DNA of 32,833 bases, from the NCBI RefSeq assembly GCF_001896135.2, contig NZ_MPOH02000015.1, forward strand, positions 170,372 to 203,204. The letters run 5' to 3'. Origin of the DNA: Streptomyces phaeoluteigriseus. Lineage in GTDB: Bacteria > Actinomycetota > Actinomycetes > Streptomycetales > Streptomycetaceae. Shown here in pieces: positions 7,182 to 14,906 of the stretch. Below the pieces are notes generated by a model, which was given only the letters and a program-made list of their open reading frames with translations, was not told the DNA's origin and searched no databases. Numbering within the stretch: the first letter of the stretch is position 1; the number at the start of each line of letters is the position of its first letter. The translations under genes and the position numbers were made by a program.

Positions 7182-8009
7182 ATGCTCGATGCCCACACCC
7201 GCTCTGGGGGCACCGCCACGGCCTCTCCCCGGGCCACCGCCACTGAGCTGGTCGTCCCCGTACCGCTCGCCCCCTTGTCACCGGCCCCCCTGCCCGTCGT
7301 CGCACCGGCGTCGGCGTCGACGTCGGCGTCGGCTGGGTCCGCCGCGCGCTGCACGAGAGCGCTGCTCTCGCCGTGGGCGCGGTTCTCGCTGCTGGTCGCG
7401 CTGCTCGTGGCGGCCGCGTCGAGCGTGCTGCTCTTCGAACCGCAGCGACTGCTCTCGGACGGCTGGCCACCTCACCTGGGCGGTGTCGCCGCCGCGACGG
7501 TGTTCGCGGTGGCGTACGGACTGTGCACGGTGGCGTTCGTGCCGCGGCCGTTGCTGAACCTGGCCGCGGGAGCGCTGTTCGGCTCGCAGCTGGGCATCGG
7601 CGCGGCGGTGGCGGGCACGGTGCTGGGCGCCGGGCTCGCCTTCGGGCTCGGCCGGATCCTCGGCCAGGACGCGCTGCGGCCCCTGCTGCGGGGGCGGCTC
7701 CTGCAGGCGGCGGACGGCCAGTTGAGCCGGCACGGGCTGCGGTCGATGCTGGCGGCGCGGCTGTTCCCGGGGGTGCCGTTCTGGGCGGCGAACTACTGCG
7801 CCGCCGTCTCGCGCATGGGCTGGCTGCCGTTCCTGGCCGCGACCGCGCTCGGTTCGATCCCCAACACGGCCGCGTACGTGGTCGCCGGGTCGTCCGCCTC
7901 GTCCCCGACCTCGCCGCTCTTCCTGGTCTCGATGGCGGCCATCGGCCTGCCCGCGGCGGTGGGCGCGGTGGTGGCCTGGCGCAAACGCCACCACCTGCGC
8001 CGCCGCTGA
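7182..8009 (+). CDS. TVP38/TMEM64 (DedA-like, VTT domain) membrane protein
   Basis: 275 aa. Residues 1-60 are a low-complexity Ala/Ser/Pro/Thr-rich extension. After that come about five hydrophobic segments with the VTT core: AFVPRPLLNLAAGALFGSQLG, then GTVLGAGLAFGLGRILGQ, and the later loop AARLFPGVPFWAANYCAAVSRM. In this superfamily the conserved Gly/Arg/Pro loops line a re-entrant region, and some members move polyprenyl or other lipids across the membrane. Whether this one does is unknown. It ends in a basic RKRHHLRRR tail. TAGTGT 6 nt before the ATG suggests a leaderless mRNA. Confidence 0.85.
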   Translation: MLDAHTRSGGTATASPRATATELVVPVPLAPLSPAPLPVVAPASASTSASAGSAARCTRALLSPWARFSLLVALLVAAASSVLLFEPQRLLSDGWPPHLGGVAAATVFAVAYGLCTVAFVPRPLLNLAAGALFGSQLGIGAAVAGTVLGAGLAFGLGRILGQDALRPLLRGRLLQAADGQLSRHGLRSMLAARLFPGVPFWAANYCAAVSRMGWLPFLAATALGSIPNTAAYVVAGSSASSPTSPLFLVSMAAIGLPAAVGAVVAWRKRHHLRRR

Positions 8010-8040
8010 CGCCCCCTGAGGCGGCCTGGCGTGCGTCGGA

Positions 8041-8084
8041 CGCCTTCTGACGGACCCGCCCTGCGTCAGGCGCCTCCGGGAGGC
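8041..8084. terminator. Double hairpin between convergent genes
   Basis: CGCC-bulge-TGACG (8041-8052) pairs with CGTCAGGCG (8064-8072). A second stem GCCTCC-G-GGAGGC (8072-8084) follows. They lie between the stops of the membrane protein (8009) and the thiolase (8095) and could stop either transcript. Confidence 0.45.
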
Positions 8085-8094
8085 CCGCCCTCCT

Positions 8095-9264
8095 TCACAC
8101 GCCTTCGAGGATCATCGCGTTGGCGAGGCCGCCCGCCTCACACATCGTCTGGAGGGCGTAGCGGGCGCCGCGTTCGCGCATGGTGTGGACCAGGGTGGTC
8201 GTCAGCCGTGTGCCGCTCGCGCCCAGCGGGTGGCCGAGGGCGATCGCGCCGCCGTGCACGTTGACCTTGCCTAGGTCGGCGCCGGTCTCCTGCGCCCAGG
8301 CGAGTACGACGCTGGAGAAGGCCTCGTTGACCTCGAACAGGTCGATGTCGTCCAGGCGCAGATCCGCCCGGCGCAGCACCTTCTCGGTGGCCGGGACGAC
8401 GCCGGTGAGCATCAGCAGCGGGTCGGAGCCGGTGACGGCGAAGCTGTGCAGCCGGGCCAGCGGACGCAGGCCGAGCCGGGCGGCGGTCTCGCCGGAGGTG
8501 ATCAGCACGGCCGAGGCACCGTCGTTGACCGGGCTGGCGTTGCCCGCGGTGACGTTCCACTCGATCTGCGGGAAGCGCTCCGCGTAGGCGGGGTCGTGGT
8601 AGGCGGGCCGGAGCCCCGCCAGTACGTCCAGGGTGCTGTCCGGGCGGACGCACTCGTCGCGCGAGACGCCGTCCAGGGGCGCGACCTCGGCGTCGAAGAG
8701 GCCCCGCTGCCAGGCCTCGGCGGCCTTGCGGTGGGAGGAGACGGCGAAGGAGTCCATCTGCTCGCGCGTGATCGACCACTTCGCGGAGATGAGTTCGGCG
8801 CTGATGCCCTGCGGGACCAGTCCTTCGGGGTAGCGCTCGGCGACGCCGGGGCCGAAGGGGTCCTTGCCGGGCGGCACGTTGGACCACATCGGCACGCGGC
8901 TCATCGACTCCACGCCGCAGGCCACGACGAGGTCGTAGGCGCCGGAGATGACGCCCTGCGCCGCGAAGTGCACGGCCTGCTGGGAGGAGCCGCACTGCCG
9001 GTCGACCGTGGTCGCGGGCACCGACTCCGGGAAACCCGCCGACAGGGCGGCGTAGCGGGTGGTGTTCATGGCCTGCTCGCCGACCTGGTCGACGGTGCCG
9101 CCGATGACGTCGTCGATGAGCGCCGGGTCGACGCCGGAGCGCTCGACGAGGGTGCGCAGGGTGTGGGCGAGGAGTTCGACGGGGTGGACGTGCGCGAGGG
9201 AACCGTTCGGCTTGCCCTTGCCGATCGGGGTGCGTACGGCTTCGACGATGACTGCGTCACGCAT
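8095..9264 (-). CDS. Acetyl-CoA acetyltransferase (thiolase family)
   Basis: 389 aa, full thiolase length. Nucleophile Cys91 is in DRQCGSSQQA, His345 in GGAIALGHPLGASGTR, and the second catalytic Cys375 in QTMCEAGGLANAM. The last motif is CEAGG rather than the usual CxGGG of PhaA/AtoB; I believe this variant is common in actinobacterial fatty-acid or cholesterol-type thiolases. It either condenses two acetyl-CoA or cleaves 3-ketoacyl-CoA; direction cannot be read from sequence. The HxlR regulator is divergent, and the palindrome at 9320-9344 lies 56-80 bp before this start, so this gene is the likely target. Confidence 0.9.
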   Translation of the reverse strand: MRDAVIVEAVRTPIGKGKPNGSLAHVHPVELLAHTLRTLVERSGVDPALIDDVIGGTVDQVGEQAMNTTRYAALSAGFPESVPATTVDRQCGSSQQAVHFAAQGVISGAYDLVVACGVESMSRVPMWSNVPPGKDPFGPGVAERYPEGLVPQGISAELISAKWSITREQMDSFAVSSHRKAAEAWQRGLFDAEVAPLDGVSRDECVRPDSTLDVLAGLRPAYHDPAYAERFPQIEWNVTAGNASPVNDGASAVLITSGETAARLGLRPLARLHSFAVTGSDPLLMLTGVVPATEKVLRRADLRLDDIDLFEVNEAFSSVVLAWAQETGADLGKVNVHGGAIALGHPLGASGTRLTTTLVHTMRERGARYALQTMCEAGGLANAMILEGV

Positions 9265-9319
9265 GTGCGGGCCTCCTTGGCCGCCGGGCGGTGGCTGTCC
9301 GCCGGGCGCGGCGATTACC

Positions 9320-9344
9320 GGTGAGTAGGAAATCCGAACTCACC
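9320..9344. promoter_or_regulatory. 25-bp palindromic operator, thiolase/HxlR
   Basis: Perfect 7-bp arms GGTGAGT and ACTCACC flank an 11-bp centre that itself contains GGA-AA-TCC. It is AT-richer than its surroundings and sits between the divergent thiolase and HxlR genes. HxlR-type winged-helix dimers bind such palindromes; that this one binds the adjacent regulator is inference. Confidence 0.6.
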
Positions 9345-9354
9345 ATAGCGCCGC

Positions 9355-9383
9355 GAGTTGGAAAATCAAACCCTCCTCTAGAC
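9355..9383 (+). promoter_or_regulatory. HxlR gene promoter with degenerate operator copy
   Basis: GAGTTGGAAAATCAAACC (from 9355) repeats the start of the upstream site, GAGTAGGAAATCCGAAC (from 9323), 32 bp away. TAGACT at 9378-9383 is a good -10 box, 8 nt before the ATG at 9392, so the regulator mRNA is probably leaderless. The second operator copy overlaps the -35 region, which suggests autoregulation. Confidence 0.5.
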
Positions 9384-9391
9384 TGAACGGC

Positions 9392-9865
9392 ATGGCCGCC
9401 TCCACCAAAGACCCGCGTCCCTGCTCCATCGCCGACGCCCTGGCGCTCGTCGGCGAGAAGTACTCCCTGCTCGTCCTGCGGGAGGTGTGCCTGGGCAACG
9501 GCCGCTTCGACCAGCTCGTACGCAACATCGGCGCCCCGCGCGACATCCTGGCCACCCGTCTGCGGCGGCTCGTGGACGCGGGGATCCTGACCAAGCGCGT
9601 CTACAGCGAGCGCCCGCAGCGCTTCGAGTACCGGCCCACACAGGCGGGGCTCGAACTCGAGCCGGTCCTGCTGACCCTCATGGCGTGGGGCGACCGCCAC
9701 CTGCGCCCGGACGACGACCGCCCCATGGTGGTCGAGCACATCTGCGGCAACGAGATGCTCCCCGTGGTCACCTGCGCGGCCTGCGGCGCCCCGGTCCACC
9801 ACGAGGACCTCGCCGCCCACCCCCAGACCCCGGGCTGGACGGTGACCGGCCCGACAGCCGCGTAG
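9392..9865 (+). CDS. HxlR-family winged helix-turn-helix regulator
   Basis: 157 aa. The HxlR domain fills about residues 10-105: CSIADALALVGEKYSLLVLREV, then GRFDQLVRNIGAPRDILATRLRRLVDAG as the recognition helix region and the wing RFEYRPTQAGLEL. A C-terminal extension contains CAAC, a CXXC pair, and Cys11 is near the N-terminus, so redox or metal sensing is possible but unproven. It is divergent from a thiolase with a strong palindrome between them. Direct control of the thiolase and of itself is the simplest reading. Confidence 0.88.
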   Translation: MAASTKDPRPCSIADALALVGEKYSLLVLREVCLGNGRFDQLVRNIGAPRDILATRLRRLVDAGILTKRVYSERPQRFEYRPTQAGLELEPVLLTLMAWGDRHLRPDDDRPMVVEHICGNEMLPVVTCAACGAPVHHEDLAAHPQTPGWTVTGPTAA

Positions 9866-9992
9866 GCCTTCGGTCCACATGGCTGACGTACGGTCGACCG
9901 CCGAGCGCGGTGTCGTGGTCCGGCCCGGTCCGGACGGTCCGGGGCACCACAGAAGCCGCAGACACTGCGAGCACCGCACCAACCACGGACAG

Positions 9993-10028
9993 CGCAGGCA
10001 CCGCAGGCACGGCAGGCACCGCAGGCAC
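9993..10028. repeat. 9-bp tandem repeat, four units
   Basis: Four units of CGCAGGCAC (third begins GG) lie in the 213-bp gap between the convergent HxlR and DUF6807 genes. Nothing else is recognisable in that gap. Confidence 0.65.
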
Positions 10029-10078
10029 CGCCGAGCGGAGGATCGGTCCCGGCCGCCGCCGCACCCACCCGCCCCCAC

Positions 10079-11002
10079 TCACCAGGGGTGCGCCTCCAGG
10101 TACTCGTCGATCTCCTTCCGCTCCCAGGCGCCGTCCGCGACGACCACCCGGTAGCGGCGGGTGAGGGTGTCGCCGGGGGCCAGCTCCAGTTCGTCGTGGA
10201 AGGCCCAGGAGGGGGCGATGCCGGCGAAGGGCTCGTTGCGGACGAACCAGTGTGCGGGGTGGGCCCCCGCGTCGCCGGAGTGATCGTTCTCGGGGGCGTG
10301 CGCGAAGACGACCGTGGCGTGACCGTCGGTGCCGTCGTGCTCCCCGGACAACGCGAGCCAGGGGCCCTGCGTCCCCATCAGGCCGGGCCCCTCCCCTTCG
10401 GGGCCGATGATCCGGCCGTCACGGAAGGCGCGCGGGCCGCGCCAGAACAGGCCCGTATAGCCGGCCATCTCCCGCCCGGCGGTGGTCGGACTGCCGAACC
10501 GCAGCGGCTCCTCCCGGCGGTTGGTGATCGCGCTGGACCAGGTCAGCGCCCAGGAACCGGCGGCCCGGTCCACGTCGTGCACCTCGATCCGGCGCCGCTC
10601 CTCGGCCCACAGCTCCCCGCCGTGCGGATGCCAGGTCAGCCGTTCGGCGACGACCACGCGGTCACCGTCGGCCGTGACCTCGTCGAAGCCGACGTGCGCC
10701 ATCGAGCCGACGCGTTCCGGGAGTTCGAGATACCCCTCGCCGTGGACGTAGCTGTTGCCGCCCCACAGGTTCGCGCCCGACAGGTGCGAGGCGGTCAGCG
10801 ACAGCCCCTTGTGCCAGCGGTGGTCGTTGGGCCGGTAGTCGGTGACGACAGCGCCCGCGAGGGTGCGCAGCGGGTGGATGTACGGCTTCGGCGCCTCCCA
10901 GGCGGCCTCGGGCCGGTAGACGTACGCGAGCAGTTCGACGCCGCCGGGGGCGGTCACGGTGATGCGGTCGCCGTGGGCGTGGACGAGACGCAGCCCGGTC
11001 AT
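10079..11002 (-). CDS. DUF6807 (PmoA-family) protein
   Basis: 307 aa from the ATG at 11002. Strong Shine-Dalgarno GGGAGGT stands 7 nt upstream, and the ATG overlaps the upstream stop as ATGA, so translation is coupled. The family (PF14100, often labelled PmoA though unrelated in role to methane monooxygenase) is recognised by PYIHPLRTLAGAVVTDYRPNDHRWHKGL, PLRFGSPTTAGREMAGYTGLFWRGPR and the C-terminal AHWFVRNEPFAGIAPSWAFHDELEL. It probably has a beta-sandwich sugar-binding or lyase-like fold. It is co-transcribed with a Gfo/Idh/MocA oxidoreductase behind a LacI-type operator, which points to carbohydrate use. Biochemical activity unknown. Confidence 0.85.
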   Translation of the reverse strand: MTGLRLVHAHGDRITVTAPGGVELLAYVYRPEAAWEAPKPYIHPLRTLAGAVVTDYRPNDHRWHKGLSLTASHLSGANLWGGNSYVHGEGYLELPERVGSMAHVGFDEVTADGDRVVVAERLTWHPHGGELWAEERRRIEVHDVDRAAGSWALTWSSAITNRREEPLRFGSPTTAGREMAGYTGLFWRGPRAFRDGRIIGPEGEGPGLMGTQGPWLALSGEHDGTDGHATVVFAHAPENDHSGDAGAHPAHWFVRNEPFAGIAPSWAFHDELELAPGDTLTRRYRVVVADGAWERKEIDEYLEAHPW

Positions 11003-12276
11003 GCCGAGACCTCCCGGCTGCCGACGGACGAACCGGTGGACTGGGTGTTGGACACGTCTGCGGACACGCCGGTGGACTCGGCAGGGGACCCGTCCGGGGA
11101 CACGCCGGTGGACACGTGTCGGCACACGCCGGTGGACCCGACGGCGGTCGCGGCGGCGGGTGTCCAGCCGGGAGCGCCCCCGTGCAGGGCCGTGTAGAAC
11201 GGGTCACCGGGCCCGATCTCTCCCCGCTTCACCGTCACGTCCGTGAACGCCGACTTGTACAGGGCGCTGATCAGTTCCAGGCTGGTGCGCCCGTCGGCGC
11301 CGCTGGTGCGCGGCCGTTCCCCCGCCCGCATGGCGGCGACGAGCCCCCGCAGCTGGGCCAGGTGCGAGCTGGGCACGTCCGAGCCGAAGTCCTGCCACGC
11401 GGCGGCCCGTTCCGCGGGGACGTCCCGGGCCGGGGTGATCTGCCAGTTCGCGTTGCTGTGGCCGTAGAGATGGGTCAACTCCACCGTCGCGTGCTCGCAG
11501 TCGATGCGGATCCGGCTGACCTCGTCGGGGCTGAGAACGCTGTTCACGATCGTGGCCATGGCGCCGTTCTCGAACCGGACCAGGGCGGTGGACACGTCCT
11601 CGGTCTCCACGTCGTGGACGAGCCGGCCGGCCATGGCCCGCACCTCGCTCCACGGTCCGAGCAGGTCGAGCAGGAGGTCCATCTGATGGATGCCATGGCC
11701 CATCGCGGGGCCGCCGCCCTCGGTCTGCCAGCGTCCCCGCCAGGGAACGGCGTAGTAGGCGGTGTCGCGGTACCAGGTCGTCTGGCAGTGCGCGACGAGC
11801 GGCCGCCCCATCGCCTGCTCGGCGAGCAGCCGCCGTACGTGATCGGAACCGGACCCGAAGCGGTGCTGGAAGACGATCGCGGCGTACGGCCCGCTCCCGG
11901 CCCCCTCCTCGGCGGCCACGGCGTCGTAGTCGGCGAGGGTCGGCACGGGCGGCTTCTCGCACCACACCCAGGCGCCGGCGCGCAGCGCGGCCACGCTCTG
12001 CTCGCGGTGCAGGGTCGGCGGGGTGCAGATCGTCACCAGGTCGGGGCGCTGCTCCGCGAGCATGCGCTCCAGGTCCGTGTAGGCGTGCGGAATCCCGCCC
12101 TCCGCGCAGAAGGCCCCGACCGCGTCGGCATCGACGTCGACGGCCGCGACGACCTCGGTCTCGCCCTCCGCCGCGAGCTGTGCGAGCGCGGGCAGGTGGG
12201 AGCCTCGGGCGATGGCACCGGTGCCGATGACGGCGGCACGGATCCGGCGTCCGGCGAGCGGAGGGGATGGGGACAT
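10999..12276 (-). CDS. Gfo/Idh/MocA-family NAD(P)-dependent oxidoreductase
   Basis: 425 aa from the ATG at 12276. The Rossmann fold starts at AAVIGTGAIARGSHLPAL; EKP is in VWCEKPPVPTLADY, and the catalytic-domain His is in MGHGIHQMDLLLDLL. The core ends near residue 371. The last about 54 residues are a low-complexity tail with STGVS-type repeats, encoded by three copies of a 15-bp element (11063, 11099, 11123). The start is uncertain: GGAGGA lies 15 nt before this ATG and directly abuts an in-frame GTG at 12291. It is the first gene of a two-gene operon with DUF6807 and likely oxidises a sugar or cyclitol. Confidence 0.87.
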   Translation of the reverse strand: MSPSPPLAGRRIRAAVIGTGAIARGSHLPALAQLAAEGETEVVAAVDVDADAVGAFCAEGGIPHAYTDLERMLAEQRPDLVTICTPPTLHREQSVAALRAGAWVWCEKPPVPTLADYDAVAAEEGAGSGPYAAIVFQHRFGSGSDHVRRLLAEQAMGRPLVAHCQTTWYRDTAYYAVPWRGRWQTEGGGPAMGHGIHQMDLLLDLLGPWSEVRAMAGRLVHDVETEDVSTALVRFENGAMATIVNSVLSPDEVSRIRIDCEHATVELTHLYGHSNANWQITPARDVPAERAAAWQDFGSDVPSSHLAQLRGLVAAMRAGERPRTSGADGRTSLELISALYKSAFTDVTVKRGEIGPGDPFYTALHGGAPGWTPAAATAVGSTGVCRHVSTGVSPDGSPAESTGVSADVSNTQSTGSSVGSREVSA

Positions 12277-12329
12277 GGGCGTGATCAGCACTCCTCCGAC
12301 GAACGACCCGAATGGCGGGAGAGACCGCG

Positions 12330-12378
12330 GCACACCTCGGCGACCGAAATAGCAAGCGCTTTCCCTCGGCAGCAACGT
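12330..12378 (-). promoter_or_regulatory. Promoter with LacI-type operator for the oxidoreductase operon
   Basis: AGCAAGCGCTTTCC at 12351-12364 is centred on the perfect palindrome AAGCGCTT, the CG-centred core of LacI/GalR-family and CcpA-like operators. On the minus strand it falls between a possible -35 (TTGCTG) and -10 (TATTTC) spaced 18 bp. No LacI gene is in this window. Palindrome seen; regulator class inferred. Confidence 0.5.
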
Positions 12379-12585
12379 AAGCGGCGGCCCCCTGGCCGGT
12401 CAACACATACGCCCTGTTCCACCGGCGTGCACGCCTCCGCTGCGCCACCTCCATCGAAACCCCTGTGCCGGGCCTGTCCCCCGGGGGCGCTACGCTGCCT
12501 TCGAACACACCCACTTGATCACCGCGCGCGGCGGCCCGCCGTGTTCGCCTGCCCTCCCCGATCGGCACTTGGACTCCGTAACCTC

Positions 12586-13461
12586 ATGTCTTGGTTTGAA
12601 TCACTCATCCTCGGACTCGTCCAGGGGCTGACCGAGTTCCTCCCCGTCTCCTCCAGCGCGCACCTGCGGCTGACCGCGGCCTTCTCGGGCTGGGAGGACC
12701 CCGGAGCCGCCTTCACGGCGATCACGCAGATCGGTACGGAAGCCGCGGTACTGATCTATTTCCGCAAGGACATCGGGCGGATCATCTCCGCCTGGTCCCG
12801 GTCGCTCTTCGACAAGACGATGCGCAAGGACCACGACGCCCAGATGGGCTGGCTGGTGATCGTCGGCTCGATCCCGATCGGTGTGCTCGGCGTCACGCTC
12901 AAGGACCAGATCGAGGGACCGTTCCGCGACCTGCGGATCACCGCCACGATGCTCGTCGTCGTCGGCATCATCATCGGCATCGCCGACCGGCTGGCCGCCC
13001 GCGACGAGAACGGCGGCCGGCACCGGGCACCCAAGCAGCGCAAGAACCTCGAGAACCTGAGCGTCAAGGACGGCCTGATCTTCGGCCTCTGCCAGGCCTG
13101 CGCCCTCGTCCCGGGCGTCTCCCGCTCCGGCGCCACGATCAGCGGCGGCCTGTTCATGGGCTACAAGCGCGAGTCGGCGGCCCGCTACTCGTTCCTGCTC
13201 GCCATCCCGGCGGTGCTGGCCTCCGGCGTCTTCGAGCTGAAGGACGCCATGGAGGGCGGCCACGTGGCCTGGGGGCCGACGGGGTTCGCGACGGTGATCG
13301 CGTTCGTGACCGGATATGCCGTCATCGCCTGGTTCATGAAATTCATCAGCACCAAGTCGTTCATGCCGTTCGTGTACTACCGCGTGATCCTCGGCATCGT
13401 GATCATCGCCCTCGTCGCGACGGGCGTGCTGAGCCCGCACGCGGCGGAGTCGGCGGGCTGA
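12586..13461 (+). CDS. uppP: Undecaprenyl-diphosphatase
   Basis: 291 aa integral membrane enzyme that dephosphorylates undecaprenyl pyrophosphate so the lipid carrier can be reused for peptidoglycan and wall polymers; overproduction gives bacitracin resistance. Both signature motifs are present: QGLTEFLPVSSSAH (13-26, with Glu17) and PGVSRSG (176-182). There are about seven to eight hydrophobic segments, and length is typical. The ATG at 12586 fits the family N-terminus MSWFESLILG although no good Shine-Dalgarno is visible. A possible -10 TACGCT is at 12491. Confidence 0.95.
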   Translation: MSWFESLILGLVQGLTEFLPVSSSAHLRLTAAFSGWEDPGAAFTAITQIGTEAAVLIYFRKDIGRIISAWSRSLFDKTMRKDHDAQMGWLVIVGSIPIGVLGVTLKDQIEGPFRDLRITATMLVVVGIIIGIADRLAARDENGGRHRAPKQRKNLENLSVKDGLIFGLCQACALVPGVSRSGATISGGLFMGYKRESAARYSFLLAIPAVLASGVFELKDAMEGGHVAWGPTGFATVIAFVTGYAVIAWFMKFISTKSFMPFVYYRVILGIVIIALVATGVLSPHAAESAG

Positions 13462-13479
13462 TCCCGCCCCCGCGGCGGC

Positions 13480-13546
13480 AGTCCCCCCGCGGTCCGCACC
13501 CCCGCGCCGACCAGGACCGAGCGGCGCGGGGCACACCGGGGGGACT
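13480..13546. terminator. Nested double-stem terminator
   Basis: Outer arms AGTCCCCCC (13480-13488) and GGGGGGACT (13538-13546) pair perfectly. Inside, CCCCGCGCCG (13500-13509) and CGGCGCGGGG (13522-13531) form a second perfect stem. It separates the convergent uppP and TetR genes and slightly overlaps the TetR stop. Confidence 0.65.
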
Positions 13547-14123
13547 ACTCCGCCGCCACGATCCGGTCGACCGCCGCCGTCACCAGCTGTTCGCGCTCCG
13601 CCTCCGTGAAGACGTCCGGAAGGGTGAGCTGTTCGACGATCAGCCAGTTCAGGGCGAGCATCAGCAGCTTGACGGCCGTCGCGTCCCCCGGGAGTCCCGA
13701 GGCCTGGTGGTACGCGACGTTGGCGTCGACGTCGGCCCGGACCCGCTCGGTGAGGACCTTGCGCAGTTCGGGGCGCCGGGTGGCTTCGAGGCGCAGTTCG
13801 AGCAGCGCGAGGTAGCCGGTACGGAATGAGGCGATACGGCCGACCAGTTCACGCATCAGCGCCGCGTAGGTCTCCCGGTCCCGGCCGGCGGCCTGCTGGC
13901 GGGCGATCGTGGCCTCGTCGGGCTGGAGCCGCTCATAGACCCGGGCGCCCGCCTGGGTGAGCAGGTCGTCGCGGTTGGTGAAGTAGTTGGACGCGGTACC
14001 GGCGGGCACGGCGGCCTCGGCGTCCACCGCCCGGAACGTCAGCCCCCGGGCCCCTTCCCTGGCCAGCACCTCGATCGCGGCATCGACGAGGGCGGCGCGC
14101 CGCTCGTCATTCCGTCTCACCAT
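13545..14123 (-). CDS. TetR-family transcriptional regulator
   Basis: 192 aa from the ATG at 14123, with GGAG 8 nt upstream; an in-frame GTG at 14132 is possible. The HTH is RRAALVDAAIEVLAREGARGLTFRAVDAEAAVPAGTASNYFTNRDDLL, with the usual YF in the recognition helix end. The C-terminal ligand domain (about residues 60-192) has a tetracyclin-repressor-like layout. It is divergent from a RibD/DHFR-like pseudogene, with repeated elements between them. In such pairs the regulator normally represses itself and the neighbour; with the neighbour broken, autoregulation may be what remains. Confidence 0.88.
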   Translation of the reverse strand: MVRRNDERRAALVDAAIEVLAREGARGLTFRAVDAEAAVPAGTASNYFTNRDDLLTQAGARVYERLQPDEATIARQQAAGRDRETYAALMRELVGRIASFRTGYLALLELRLEATRRPELRKVLTERVRADVDANVAYHQASGLPGDATAVKLLMLALNWLIVEQLTLPDVFTEAEREQLVTAAVDRIVAAE

Positions 14124-14139
14124 TGACACCACTCCAGTT

Positions 14140-14185
14140 GTAGTACTGCCTCCATACCACTACGAAGAGAGTACTGCGTATGGAG
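14140..14185. promoter_or_regulatory. Probable TetR operator region
   Basis: The 8-mer AGTACTGC occurs twice (14142-14149, 14170-14177). CTCCATA (14150-14156) and TATGGAG (14179-14185) form an inverted pair, and GTAGT (14140) with ACTAC (14159) another. It covers the start regions of both divergent genes. Confidence 0.5.
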
Positions 14186-14779
14186 TTATCCATGATGCCG
14201 AAGCTCGTGCACCAGGTCGCCGTCACGCTCGACGGCCGCATCGCCGGCCCCCGTGGCGAGGACGACTTCTTCCCCCAGGGCGACTAGCGGCAGACAGCCG
14301 CCCACACATCCTGGATGACCGCGCTGCACCCGGAGACCCTCCCGACGGCCGCCCGCGCGGCCGTCGGCGTCGTCGACGCGCCCAACCGGCACTTCGGACA
14401 CCGTCGTCATGGGCCGTGGAACCTACCGCCCCTCCCTCGACCACGGGATCACCAGTCCGTACGCGCACCTGCGCCAGTACGTGGTCGGCAGCACGCCCGC
14501 CCACGACGTCGACCCGGCCGTCACCGTCGTCGACGACCCGCTCGCCCTCGTCCGGCAACTCAAGCGCGAAGAGGGCACCGGCTCGGACATCCGGCTCCGC
14601 GGCGGCGGCAGGCTCGCCGGCGCCCTTCTGCCCGAGATCGACGAACTGGTCCTCAAGAGCTACCCGGTGGTCGCCGGCACGGGCATCCCGGTCTTCGACT
14701 CCGCCTTCGATCCACCGTCTTCCACGTCGCCGAGCGCACCGCCTTCCCCGACGGCGTCACCGTCACCCGCCTCACCCGC
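14180..14779 (+). pseudogene. RibD C-terminal/DHFR-like reductase, degraded
   Basis: Fragments of one RibD_C-type protein appear in order but not in one frame. MPKLVHQVAVTLDGRIAG ... FFPQGD ends in TAG at 14285-14287, where the family continues. The same frame then reads RQTAAHTSWMTALHPETLPTAARAAVGVVDAPNRHF. An extra G near 14396 moves the frame to DTVVMGRGTYRPSLDHGITSPYAHLRQ and on to LPEIDELVLKSYPVVAGTGIPVFDSAFDP. A lost base near 14713 moves it back for TVFHVAERTAFPDGVTVTRLTR. One nonsense and two frameshifts make this a credible pseudogene. The natural stop also seems lost. Family members bind NADPH; substrate unknown. Confidence 0.85.
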
Positions 14780-14876
14780 GCCCGGCAGCGGACGGCTCCC
14801 CGACCGGACGCGGCCCGAGCGGTGCACGCCGGCCGTGACCAAGTCCATAGGGTTTGCGTAGCCGTCCGGTAGCGCA

Positions 14877-14899
14877 GTGTCAGTGCTTGCCCCTAGGCT
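14877..14899 (+). promoter_or_regulatory. RecA-NDp / PafBC-type promoter
   Basis: GTGTCAGTG, 8 nt, then TAGGCT matches the LexA-independent DNA-damage motif TTGTCRGTG-N8-TANNNT with one mismatch at the first base and exact spacing. The hexamer ends 7 nt before the ATG at 14907, so the mRNA should be leaderless. PafBC is the activator known for this motif in mycobacteria. Confidence 0.6.
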
Positions 14900-14906
14900 G
14901 TTGCGC

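Noticed and set aside
11116..12585. Very long open frame upstream of and fused to uppP
   Set aside because: It is the antisense shadow of the Gfo/Idh/MocA gene; only the part from 12586 has UppP character.
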